DNA of 64,000 nucleotides, from assembly GCA_003330885.1 (NCBI GenBank), contig CP030277.1, positions 744,001 to 808,000 on the forward strand. The letters run 5' to 3'. The position numbers and the translations under genes were made by a program. Shown piece by piece: positions 35,375-43,363 of this stretch (positions are counted from its first letter, which is position 1; every line of letters begins with the position of its first letter). Origin of the DNA: Rhodobiaceae bacterium (lineage in GTDB: Bacteria > Pseudomonadota > Alphaproteobacteria > Parvibaculales > Parvibaculaceae). The notes beneath the pieces were generated by a model. It worked only from the letters and a program-made list of their open reading frames with translations, was not told the DNA's origin and ran no database searches.

Positions 35375-35782
35375 ATGGCGAATGGTGGTTGGCATGGAAC
35401 AAGAGAACAACTGGAACGTTTAGAGGCATCACTCAAGACTATGGACCCAGACTTTTGTTCGTTTGCTTCGAAGTACAATTTGGATCTCAAAAAAATCTCC
35501 AAAGATGGGCCGGTTCGTTTTTTGGAATGGGGAAAGGAAGTGCGTTGCCTGATTCAAGTATATTTGGCTGACGAAACTGATCTTACCTTGAACCTTTGGA
35601 TATGTGCCTTCCAGGACCGAGCAGGAAAACGATATTGGAAAAAAGAACTGATAAGGACGGAAGTTTCGGCGCGGCAGTTGGCGGAAGAATTGGCTGAACT
35701 ACTCGAAACAGGGAAACATAAACTGGATCAGTGGGCCTCTCGCCCCGAAGAATTGGAGTTTGCAACAGACCTGCAAATGTAA
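35375..35782 (+). CDS. small hypothetical protein
   Basis: 135 residues, soluble, not recognised. It begins MANGGWHGTREQLERLEASL and has a strand-rich centre (VRFLEWGKEVRCLIQVYLA and LTLNLWICAF) followed by a long amphipathic helix with SARQLAEELAELLETG. Codon use and composition are unlike most neighbours, similar to the preceding immunity-like gene. It may be a second immunity protein or another orphan effector-related gene, but nothing in the sequence proves it. A short inverted repeat AGCAGG/CCTGCT follows the stop. Confidence 0.6.
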   Translation: MANGGWHGTREQLERLEASLKTMDPDFCSFASKYNLDLKKISKDGPVRFLEWGKEVRCLIQVYLADETDLTLNLWICAFQDRAGKRYWKKELIRTEVSARQLAEELAELLETGKHKLDQWASRPEELEFATDLQM

Positions 35783-35791
35783 ACAAGCAGG

Positions 35792-35938
35792 TTGACGATC
35801 TGCCTGCTCGCAATTTCTATTCTGATCTCTGCTGCATTTGTCTGCCTCATCGCGCTCAGCATCACCGACCTTCGTGAGGGGTGTTGGCCGAAGAACGGGT
35901 TGGTGGCTATTCTGGCAGTGCTCGGCGGGGCGCCCTAG
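35792..35938 (+). CDS. possible 48-residue membrane peptide or prepilin-peptidase remnant
   Basis: A TTG-initiated frame of 48 residues with a hydrophobic N-terminal segment and the sequence LSITDLREGCWPKN. The spacing of Asp, Arg and Pro matches the first catalytic motif of type IV prepilin peptidases (A24 family). No ATG, a poor ribosome site and the lack of the rest of the domain argue for a gene fragment, or for a non-coding stretch. Confidence 0.25.
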   Translation: MTICLLAISILISAAFVCLIALSITDLREGCWPKNGLVAILAVLGGAP

Positions 35939-36021
35939 CCTGACGGGGCCTGAGCCACGAACCGCAGAATAGCCGAATTAGGCCATCAACCATGACGACC
36001 TATAGTTCCAATGCGCCAAAG

Positions 36022-36051
36022 AAAAAAGCCCCGAAGCAGGCGCCGCGGGGC
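36022..36051 (-). terminator. terminator of the M23 peptidase-bactofilin operon
   Basis: GCCCCG (36028-36033) pairs with CGGGGC (36046-36051). On the minus strand it is followed by six T (36027-36022). It lies about 25 bp beyond the bactofilin stop and closely resembles the terminator at 34683-34711. Confidence 0.85.
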
Positions 36052-36076
36052 TTTTCAGATTCAATTGTCGCTGAAT

Positions 36077-36637
36077 TTATTCAGCTGCGGGGCGCTTTAC
36101 CACCACACCGCCATCTTTGACGACGACAGGGCTCTCAGCGGGTTTTGGCGCTGGGCTCCGATTGGACTTTGTCGCTGCTGCGGGAGCAGGGGCTGGCTGC
36201 GGCGTTGCCGCTGCGCGTGCAGGCTCACTTGCCTGAGCGTTTTCTGCCAGTGGGTCGTCCGAGTGACGGCAATTGCCTTCGAAGAACGCGCCCGTTTCAA
36301 CAGCAAGGGCTTCGTGAAGAATGTCGCCTTCGACATGACACGTAGAGCAAAGCTGTACGCGGCGACCACGGATGCCACCAACAACGCGGCCGCGAATAAC
36401 AATGTCGTCCGCCACAACTTCGCCGCTGATGGACGCCTGTTCGCCGATTGTGATGGAAGCGGAGCGGATATCGCCTTCAACCGTTCCGTCAATCTGAATA
36501 TCGCCACCGGCAATCAGATTGCCTTGAACGACAAGGTCATTGGAGATAATTGACGGTGCCGTCCGTGAGTTGGGACGCCGCTGTGGTGCTGGCTGAGCGC
36601 TCACTGGCTTCTCATTATCCTTCGTGCGTGAAAACAT
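36077..36637 (-). CDS. bactofilin family cytoskeletal protein
   Basis: 186 residues from ATG 36637. The short basic N-terminus is followed by the beta-helical bactofilin (DUF583) core, about residues 30-130, with repeated hydrophobic turns (SIISNDLVVQGNLIAGGDIQIDG in pattern). A Pro/Ala-rich tail then runs to KDGGVVVKRPAAE. Bactofilins polymerise at the membrane and recruit peptidoglycan enzymes. Its start lies inside the M23 peptidase gene (23-bp overlap), the classical M23-bactofilin pair affecting cell shape or stalk and septum morphology. Confidence 0.92.
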   Translation of the reverse strand: MFSRTKDNEKPVSAQPAPQRRPNSRTAPSIISNDLVVQGNLIAGGDIQIDGTVEGDIRSASITIGEQASISGEVVADDIVIRGRVVGGIRGRRVQLCSTCHVEGDILHEALAVETGAFFEGNCRHSDDPLAENAQASEPARAAATPQPAPAPAAATKSNRSPAPKPAESPVVVKDGGVVVKRPAAE

Positions 36638-37994
36638 ACCTACCTGCCTCAATGAACTTTGATGGATCTCTGATCTGGTCGTCGAACCACACTTCGTAAT
36701 GAAGGTGTGGACCGCTTGATCGACCAGAAGATCCAACTTTCCCGATCAAATCCTGAAAACCCACTTCTTGACCGGCGGTTACGCTGATCTTGTTGAGGTG
36801 AGCGTAGCGAGTGCGGAACCCATTTCCATGGTCGATTTCGACCATGCGACCATAGGGACCGCGCCTTTCTGCATAGGTGACCACACCGGGGGCAGGTGCG
36901 TAAACAAGTGTGTTGTAGGGCGCCGCCATGTCATATCCGGAATGGAATGCCATACGACGCTTGAACGGGTCCATCCGTGGCCCGAAGTCACTTGTAATGC
37001 GATAGTTTTCAAGGGGAGAGGCCAGGGGAAGAAGACCTACCGTGAAATTTAATGCAGCGAGGTGGTCAAGGTTCTGCGCGATGCGCTGTACCTGACGATT
37101 GAACGAGGTCGCGGTGCCGCCACCTGCAAGCCCATCGCTGCCAACGAGATCAATGTAAGGACCGCCGCTGGCGATACCCTCTGCATCAACCCGCTCCATG
37201 AATTCTTCCGGAGATGTAACACCGGTCATGGCAATCACATGCTCAAGCTCGCGAATTTCCTTGTCCGTCGCTTCTTCCATAGAATTGATCAGACTTTGCT
37301 GTGCCTGATCGAGGCTGGAAAGACGGGTGTCCAGATCGAAACTTGGGTCGCTGCCAAAAACCGATCCTCTCAGAAGTCCGCCAAACATGAGCGGTGTGTC
37401 GCCTGAAAGAATATTGAAAAGGCTGGATGACTGGCCAGCAGTGCCTAAGGTCGTGACAGTTTCAGAGCGGGAGACGCGCGGTGCGCCGGGTGCCTCGGCG
37501 AGCGACATCATCACTTTGTTGCTTCGGCTGCCACCTGATCCATTTGATTGTGTTTCAGCAATGCGTGTGCGCAGCGAATTAAGCGACTGAACCGCAGCTT
37601 CGCGATGGTTCAGAACCTCCGCAATCTGGTCATGCTTTGCTTCCAGTTCCTGGGTCGTCGCAATGAAGCGTTCTTGCGCCAGAATCAGCTGACCGTTGAG
37701 GTCGTCATAAGAAGCCTGCATTTGCGCAATGCGTTCTTCATACGCTGCCTGGACTTTTACAAACTGCCGGTCTTTCGACGCGATAATCTGTTCTTTGAAA
37801 ACAACATTCACAGACGTGAATGCAACCCACGACAGAAAGCCCACAGCGATAGCGGCCATGCCAATCTGTGTCAGTGGTGACAGTGAGATAAACTGCACAT
37901 GTCCATGACTTCGCAGATAAATCTGACGCTCTGCATACAGGTGGGCGACCACTACGCGCGCCCTATCCATCAATCTTGAGATGGTTTCAATCAT
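36615..37994 (-). CDS. M23 family peptidoglycan metalloendopeptidase
   Basis: 459 residues from ATG 37994, which has GAGG just upstream. A cytoplasmic N-terminus, one transmembrane helix (about 43-62), a coiled coil (about 80-145), a Ser/Gly-rich region, then a LytM domain with His351 and Asp355 (FHSGYD) and HLHYE (His430, His432). All zinc-ligand positions are present, so it is probably an active DD-endopeptidase or LytM enzyme. A TTG at 38006 is an alternative start. It overlaps and is co-transcribed with the bactofilin, which may localise it. Upstream bases contain TTAACC-type motifs. Confidence 0.93.
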   Translation of the reverse strand: MIETISRLMDRARVVVAHLYAERQIYLRSHGHVQFISLSPLTQIGMAAIAVGFLSWVAFTSVNVVFKEQIIASKDRQFVKVQAAYEERIAQMQASYDDLNGQLILAQERFIATTQELEAKHDQIAEVLNHREAAVQSLNSLRTRIAETQSNGSGGSRSNKVMMSLAEAPGAPRVSRSETVTTLGTAGQSSSLFNILSGDTPLMFGGLLRGSVFGSDPSFDLDTRLSSLDQAQQSLINSMEEATDKEIRELEHVIAMTGVTSPEEFMERVDAEGIASGGPYIDLVGSDGLAGGGTATSFNRQVQRIAQNLDHLAALNFTVGLLPLASPLENYRITSDFGPRMDPFKRRMAFHSGYDMAAPYNTLVYAPAPGVVTYAERRGPYGRMVEIDHGNGFRTRYAHLNKISVTAGQEVGFQDLIGKVGSSGRSSGPHLHYEVWFDDQIRDPSKFIEAGRYVFTHEG

Positions 37995-38214
37995 GCCCCT
38001 CGACAACCCCTTGTAACCCCACAGGCAAACTAGGACGCAATTCCATCCTATATTGACAAAGATTTCAACAGATGGACCTTAACATATCGTATTAACCTTA
38101 AAGCTCACGCGACAAAAATGAGTTTTCCACACCCAAATCTCTACCTGAAATTTGGAATCTCTGAATCTCGCGGAGATGAGGCCAGTTGCAATGAGCGTGG
38201 TAAGGAATTCAGGA

Positions 38215-39042
38215 CTATTTGGGGGGCTTGGCAAGCGGCTCGTAAAGGCCGGCAGTCAGGCCTGCCGCTGCTCTTGCGGCGTCGTTGAACGGGCGCTTCA
38301 GGTCACCCTTGAAATAGCGCCGGACCAGATCGTGGAAGGTGGCTTCCGCATCAAGCTTCTGAGTGGCGATTTCTGAGGCAAACCAACGGCTTCCCGCTGC
38401 CACATGGCCCTTTTCATCCTCGTAGATGATGCGGAGTATCTCGGCACTCGCCTGGTCGCCAGCACGGATGAGCTTGTCGATCATCGGCGGTGTAACATCC
38501 AGGCCACGTGCTTCCAGCACCATCGGCACCACAGCCAATCGGGCCAGAAGGTCATGCCGCGTGGCGAAAGCGGCATCCCAAAGCCCGTCATGGGCAGGCA
38601 GGTCCCCATAAGTGCCCGATAGCGCTTTAAGCCGATCGTTTAAGAGGTTGAAATGCTTACCTTCTTCGCTTCCGACATTGATCCAGTCAGAGGTAAAGTC
38701 TCGGGGCTGGCACCGCCCAAAGCGGGCCACCATATCGAAGGCCAGATCGATCGCATTCAGCTCAATATGGGCGAGTGAATGTAAGAGGGCGAAGCGACCT
38801 TTTTCACCACCTGCGCGTCTGCGGGGCATATCCCGTGGCAGGCGAAGTTCAGGTCGTGCTGGACGCGCAGGCCGGTCCAATGGCGATGCATGGCCAAAAG
38901 CGAAGCTTAGCGATCCTGCAGCCCATGCAGCCCCAACTTTTTGTGCCAGATCAGCCTTCGCATCAGCATTGGCTGTCTGAAGTACCGATAGAGCTGCCTC
39001 GCTGACTGTGGCGAACGGCAATGTGTCTCGTGTGGGCGGCAT
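38215..39042 (-). CDS. DUF455 ferritin-like protein
   Basis: 275 residues of the DUF455 family, with ferritin-like helices carrying likely metal ligands: LLHSLAHIELNAIDLAFDM, GSEEGKHFNLL, VVPMVLEARGLDVTP and IYEDEKGHVAAGSRWF (E-x-x-H repeats). Function in bacteria is uncharacterised; a di-iron redox role is inferred from fold. Its ATG abuts the bcp stop with no gap, so both are co-transcribed, and iron and peroxide handling would fit together. The next gene downstream (M23) is separated by about 220 bp. Confidence 0.87.
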   Translation of the reverse strand: MPPTRDTLPFATVSEAALSVLQTANADAKADLAQKVGAAWAAGSLSFAFGHASPLDRPARPARPELRLPRDMPRRRAGGEKGRFALLHSLAHIELNAIDLAFDMVARFGRCQPRDFTSDWINVGSEEGKHFNLLNDRLKALSGTYGDLPAHDGLWDAAFATRHDLLARLAVVPMVLEARGLDVTPPMIDKLIRAGDQASAEILRIIYEDEKGHVAAGSRWFASEIATQKLDAEATFHDLVRRYFKGDLKRPFNDAARAAAGLTAGLYEPLAKPPK

Positions 39043-39513
39043 CTAGAGCGCCTTCGCAGCCTCTAGAACGTCGTCTGCATGCCCTTTCACCCGAACTTTT
39101 GGCCAGATTTTCGCGATTTTTCCCTCAGCATTGATCAGGATGGTTGATCTCACGATCCCCATAAAGACTTTGCCGTAGAGCTTCTTTTCTTGCCAGACGC
39201 CGTATTTTTCCAGCATCGCACCGCTTTCGTCAGAAGCGAGGGTTACGGTCAAATCGTGTTTTGCTTTGAACTTGTCATGTCGCTCAACACTGTCTTTGGA
39301 AACACCAATCACCACTGTATTTGCCTTCTTGAAGGCCGCGCCGTGTGCTGAAAAATCGATGGCTTCCGTTGTGCAGCCAGGGGTCATGTCTTTTGGATAG
39401 AAATAGACCACAACATTCTGGCCCTTGAGGTCTGCCAGGCGGATTTTGCCGCCGCCATCGGTCGGGAGGGAAAAGGCGGGGGCTTTCAAGCCCTCTTTAA
39501 GCTCTTTGGCCAT
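39043..39513 (-). CDS. bcp: thioredoxin-dependent peroxiredoxin (Bcp/PrxQ type)
   Basis: 156 residues. The peroxidatic Cys47 sits in DMTPGCTTEAIDFS. In many Bcp proteins a resolving Cys follows five residues later, but here that position is Ile52, so this is a 1-Cys type that needs an external thiol for recycling. It has the usual VVYFYPKD lead-in and the TILINAEGKI strand. It is followed without a gap by the DUF455 gene on the same strand. Cytoplasmic. Confidence 0.94.
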   Translation of the reverse strand: MAKELKEGLKAPAFSLPTDGGGKIRLADLKGQNVVVYFYPKDMTPGCTTEAIDFSAHGAAFKKANTVVIGVSKDSVERHDKFKAKHDLTVTLASDESGAMLEKYGVWQEKKLYGKVFMGIVRSTILINAEGKIAKIWPKVRVKGHADDVLEAAKAL

Positions 39514-39603
39514 ATTTTCAGGTCTCTTTCATGAGAAGCGTCAGCAAATGGGGACTGCCGCGAATAGGGAGGCTCAATTCTTCGTCAATTTCATCGGCAG
39601 AAA

Positions 39604-39729
39604 CTAGCGGAGTTTGAGATATTTCAACACCTTGGTGCCATATTTATGAGACATCAAAGGAAAGAGTCGATAGGCACCTTGATGGTGAAGGCCATAGGCG
39701 TCTTTGACGGGATGATTGGGCGCTCTGAG
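39604..39729 (-). pseudogene. possible 3' gene remnant
   Basis: On the minus strand a 41-residue frame ends in TAG and reads like a protein C-terminus: APNHPVKDAYGLHHQGAY, then RLFPLMSHKYGTKVLKYLKL. The amino acid pattern is unlike random translation, but there is no start codon or upstream domain before the antisense of the next gene. It may be the broken end of a gene lost between bcp and the DUF3971 protein. Family not recognised. Confidence 0.3.
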
Positions 39730-39785
39730 GCTGCCGGCTGATCTACCCAGCGAGACTAAGCAGCGAGAATGAGGCGGTATTAGAT

Positions 39786-42700
39786 TTGATCCGGCCAGCG
39801 GTCAAATATGGACTGGAAGCGCTCGGCGTCCTTGTGACGGCGACGACGGTCCTGCTCGCTTTGCTTGTCTGGCGTTTGGCCGCTGGGCCAGTTCCGCTCA
39901 GTTTCCTCAATGAGACAATCCTGGAACAGGCCAACGCGGAGCTGCAGCAGGGAAGGCTGACGCTGCAAGACACGATGCTGCTTTGGGTTCCTGAGGACCG
40001 ACAGCTGGTGATCAGCCTTTTAGGCGCTGAACTTCATGACGCAGCAGACGAACCGGTGGTCACGGTCCCTGAAATCCGAATTGACCTGAGAGCTCGATCA
40101 CTGCTCCGCGGAAATGTAGCGTTGCAAAGTGTGGAACTGGTTGGCGTCAGCGCAGCGATTGTGCGCAGACCAGACACCGGTGTCCAACTGTCGCTTACTG
40201 ACGACCCTGATCAGGCGGACGCTGAAGCGTTGATCAGTCTTGAAGACGTGATGACGCAACTGGCAGCACCTCCAAGCGAGGAAGGACTTCTGGGCGAGCT
40301 GCAGTCCTTTGGTATTCGCAGCGGTTCCTTGCGCTTCATCGACAAAGTGAACCAGGTGGAGTGGAAAACAGATGATGCAACCCTTGAGCTGAGCAGAAGC
40401 CTTGACGGTGTAACGGCCTACCTTGATGCAGAGCTCTTTGCTGGTGAAGCACGGCTAGATCTGGAAATGTTGGGGAGTGCACCGGCCGGTGCCGATAGGG
40501 TGCGGTTTGACGTGAAGGGAAGCGGGTTTGTGCCAGCGGCCCTTGCGCGCAACGCTCCCATATTTTCTGACCTTGCATTCCTGGATGCACCAGTTGCTGG
40601 AGATGGCACGGTCACAATTGGGAAGAACGGTGTCTGGTTAGGCGCTGAATTGGATCTCACGATCGATGCTGGAACAGCTCGCTTGCCCGATCGGTCAGAG
40701 CCTTTCGCAATTGATGGGGCGACCGCAGAACTGACGCTTGATCCAGCTGAAAATATCCTGCTGCTCAAACGCTTGGATTTTGAAGCAGGGAACAATAAGG
40801 GCACCCTGAGCGGCAACGCTGTGTACGACCAGCCGGAAGGGTTTCATATATCCGGCGCGACCGTAGCACTGAACGCAAAAGACCTCTTCCTCGACATAGA
40901 GGGCTTCACAGAGGGTGTCGCCGATATTGACGCTATTTCATTTACGGGCCGGTTGGACTTCGACAATCTCGCCGCAGATATCAGCGCACTTTCCATCCGA
41001 GTTGGTGAGGGTATGCTCGCGTTGTCTGGGAGGATAGCCGATCATCCAGAGTCGCCTGCAATCACTGCCCAAGGCGAAGCCTCTAACATTTTGACTGATC
41101 GTCTGAGAGATATCTGGCCGGTGCCGTTGGCAAAGGGCGCACGTGAATGGTTTTCCGAAAATGTGAGCGGCGGAAGCATCACAAGTGCGCGGATTAATAT
41201 CGATCTTGCAGGTGGCATGATTGCGGCAGCGGACCGACAGGAAAAGCTGCCGGATCAGGCGCTTGATCTTGAATTCGCAATGTCAGGTGCCACTGTGAAG
41301 TATTTGGGTGAGCTGCCGCCCTTGCGGCGTGTAGGCGGGCGGGGACACCTGAAGGGTGACCGGTTCGACGCCTGGGTGGACCGAGCCTATATCGACATTG
41401 CAGGTGACCGGCTACAGATCAACTCTGGACACTTTGCGGCCACAGCACTGCATATTAGAGGTGGTCCCGGCGAAATCGAAATGAATGTCGCCGGCGCGAC
41501 AGCGACCGTACTCGCACTGCTGGATCATAAGCCGCTCGGATTTATTTCGCGTTTCGGAATGGACCCGGCAATTGTTGGCGGATATGGCGAAGTTCAGGCG
41601 TCTCTGACACTTCCACTCGCCAAAGATGTAACGATGGACGATGTCGGGTTCTCAGGGCGCGCTGTCGCCCGTGATGTCGGTCTGCCGGATGTTATCAAGG
41701 GGGTTTCCATTGACGGTGGCGAACTTGTCATCCAGGTCGAACGTCAGGGGTTGAACGCAGAGGGCCCAATCACATTGAACGGTGTGCCTGTCCATCTGGC
41801 GTGGCAGGAAACCTTCGAGAGCGGTAACGAACCTTCAAGTATTTTCCGTCTGCGGAGCACAACCAATGACAAACAGCGCGATGCACTGGGTCTTCGCGTT
41901 GCGACTATCGTCAATGGCCCAATCACATCCGATGTGACGGTGCGTGGATCCGGTCCTGACCTTGTCGATGGAACTGTAACGATGATGTTGACCGACGCCG
42001 TTCTCAAAGAGGAGACCATATTGTGGTCGAAGCCGGCTGGATCGCCCGCTCAAGGGCGCTTCAACCTCCTTTTTGAAGATGAAGGAAAGGTAAGGCTCAA
42101 CGCGATCGCGATCGCTGGCGCGGAGATCGATCTCTCCGGCTCAGTCTTGCTGGCAGGCAATGGCGATGTTCTGGAGATCGTGTTGCCTCATGCGCGTCTC
42201 GGTTCGGAAACAGAAGCAAGTTTCCGTGCGGCGCGTCTTGAGAACGGCGTGTTGGAGATGCATGCCGAAGGCCCCCGGTTCGACGCTCGAGGTGTGCTCA
42301 CCAATCTTTTCTCTGGCAGCACCGCCCCTGTTTCAGCCGCTGAAACTTCGACACCGGACCCGGTTGCGGTGGCGGATGTAGCAGGCGAGATTGAAGTGGC
42401 ACCTCTTCCTGAGATTTCACCAGAGGAGGAGACAAACATCTCCTTGACGGCCCGGTTCCCGACCACATTGGCGCATGGGGGTGTGCGGGCGCAAAACGTT
42501 GACGTTGATCTCCTAGTCTTGAAAGGCGAAACACAACGCCTTGTGGTCTCGGGAGATGTCGGCGAGACCGCTAAGTTTCGTGCGACCATATCGCCGACGT
42601 CAGATGGCAGGCGCGTGGTGGCAGCACAGTCTGATGCTGCGGGCAGCGTGCTCAGAGGCATCGACTTCTACCAAAGCATGAGCGGCGGTCAACTGGATCT

Positions 42701-43271
42701 GACCGGCACCTTTGATGATATGGTTCCTGGGGCTCCACTTGATGGAAAGATTGTGGTCGACAATTTCCGCATTGTGAATGCGCCGTTGCTCGCTAACTTG
42801 CTGACGGTCGGTTCGCTCACTGGCATTGGCGACACCCTTCAGGGCGAAGGCATTCGGTTCGTGAAACTTGATATGCCGTTCCAGATGACGACGGAACGGT
42901 TCCACGTGCTTGACGCCCGCATGAGCGGTCCAGCGATTGGTCTCACCATCAAAGGCCAGGTCGGGCGCGCAGAAGGCATATTTGATCTGAACGGGACCAT
43001 TGTTCCAGCCTATACGCTGAACTCTGCGCTTGGTGCTGTGCCAATTCTTGGCGACATTCTGGTCGGTCGGGATGGCGAAGGCATTTTCGCGGCGACCTAC
43101 GCCATGCGGGGAACAACCGAGCAGCCAGTCATCACCGTGAATCCGCTGGCAGCGCTTGCACCCGGCTTCTTGCGCCGAATCTTTGAGTTTGGCGAAGTCA
43201 TGGAGCCCGAAGCGCCAACAACCGCAGAAAATGGGGCCTCGCCGGCTCCGCCACCTACGCCCCAACCCTAA
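39786..43271 (+). CDS. large DUF3971/AsmA-like envelope protein
   Basis: 1161 residues with an N-terminal transmembrane helix (about 12-34) and a very long beta-rich periplasmic body of the DUF3971/AsmA type, ending in an AsmA-like C-terminal domain and a Pro-rich tail. Members of the AsmA/TamB/YhdP group are thought to carry lipid between the membranes. The start is TTG at 39786, chosen because the hydrophobic N-terminus begins there and no ATG precedes it in the open frame; GAGG lies about 12 bp upstream. It is the only gene of its transcript until 43364. No functional evidence beyond family. Confidence 0.83.
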   Translation: MIRPAVKYGLEALGVLVTATTVLLALLVWRLAAGPVPLSFLNETILEQANAELQQGRLTLQDTMLLWVPEDRQLVISLLGAELHDAADEPVVTVPEIRIDLRARSLLRGNVALQSVELVGVSAAIVRRPDTGVQLSLTDDPDQADAEALISLEDVMTQLAAPPSEEGLLGELQSFGIRSGSLRFIDKVNQVEWKTDDATLELSRSLDGVTAYLDAELFAGEARLDLEMLGSAPAGADRVRFDVKGSGFVPAALARNAPIFSDLAFLDAPVAGDGTVTIGKNGVWLGAELDLTIDAGTARLPDRSEPFAIDGATAELTLDPAENILLLKRLDFEAGNNKGTLSGNAVYDQPEGFHISGATVALNAKDLFLDIEGFTEGVADIDAISFTGRLDFDNLAADISALSIRVGEGMLALSGRIADHPESPAITAQGEASNILTDRLRDIWPVPLAKGAREWFSENVSGGSITSARINIDLAGGMIAAADRQEKLPDQALDLEFAMSGATVKYLGELPPLRRVGGRGHLKGDRFDAWVDRAYIDIAGDRLQINSGHFAATALHIRGGPGEIEMNVAGATATVLALLDHKPLGFISRFGMDPAIVGGYGEVQASLTLPLAKDVTMDDVGFSGRAVARDVGLPDVIKGVSIDGGELVIQVERQGLNAEGPITLNGVPVHLAWQETFESGNEPSSIFRLRSTTNDKQRDALGLRVATIVNGPITSDVTVRGSGPDLVDGTVTMMLTDAVLKEETILWSKPAGSPAQGRFNLLFEDEGKVRLNAIAIAGAEIDLSGSVLLAGNGDVLEIVLPHARLGSETEASFRAARLENGVLEMHAEGPRFDARGVLTNLFSGSTAPVSAAETSTPDPVAVADVAGEIEVAPLPEISPEEETNISLTARFPTTLAHGGVRAQNVDVDLLVLKGETQRLVVSGDVGETAKFRATISPTSDGRRVVAAQSDAAGSVLRGIDFYQSMSGGQLDLTGTFDDMVPGAPLDGKIVVDNFRIVNAPLLANLLTVGSLTGIGDTLQGEGIRFVKLDMPFQMTTERFHVLDARMSGPAIGLTIKGQVGRAEGIFDLNGTIVPAYTLNSALGAVPILGDILVGRDGEGIFAATYAMRGTTEQPVITVNPLAALAPGFLRRIFEFGEVMEPEAPTTAENGASPAPPPTPQP

Positions 43272-43363
43272 TGCCTACCCGACATTTGGCTAAAAGAAGA
43301 TTTCAGGATTAAAGTGACGGGGACGTCATTTCGACTGAAGACCTTGGAGGAGGGCCCCAGTTA

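Noticed and set aside
39743-39973. 76-codon frame on the minus strand over the start of the DUF3971 gene
   Set aside because: Different frame from the possible remnant, Ser/Thr-rich, and covers the coding start of a firm gene.
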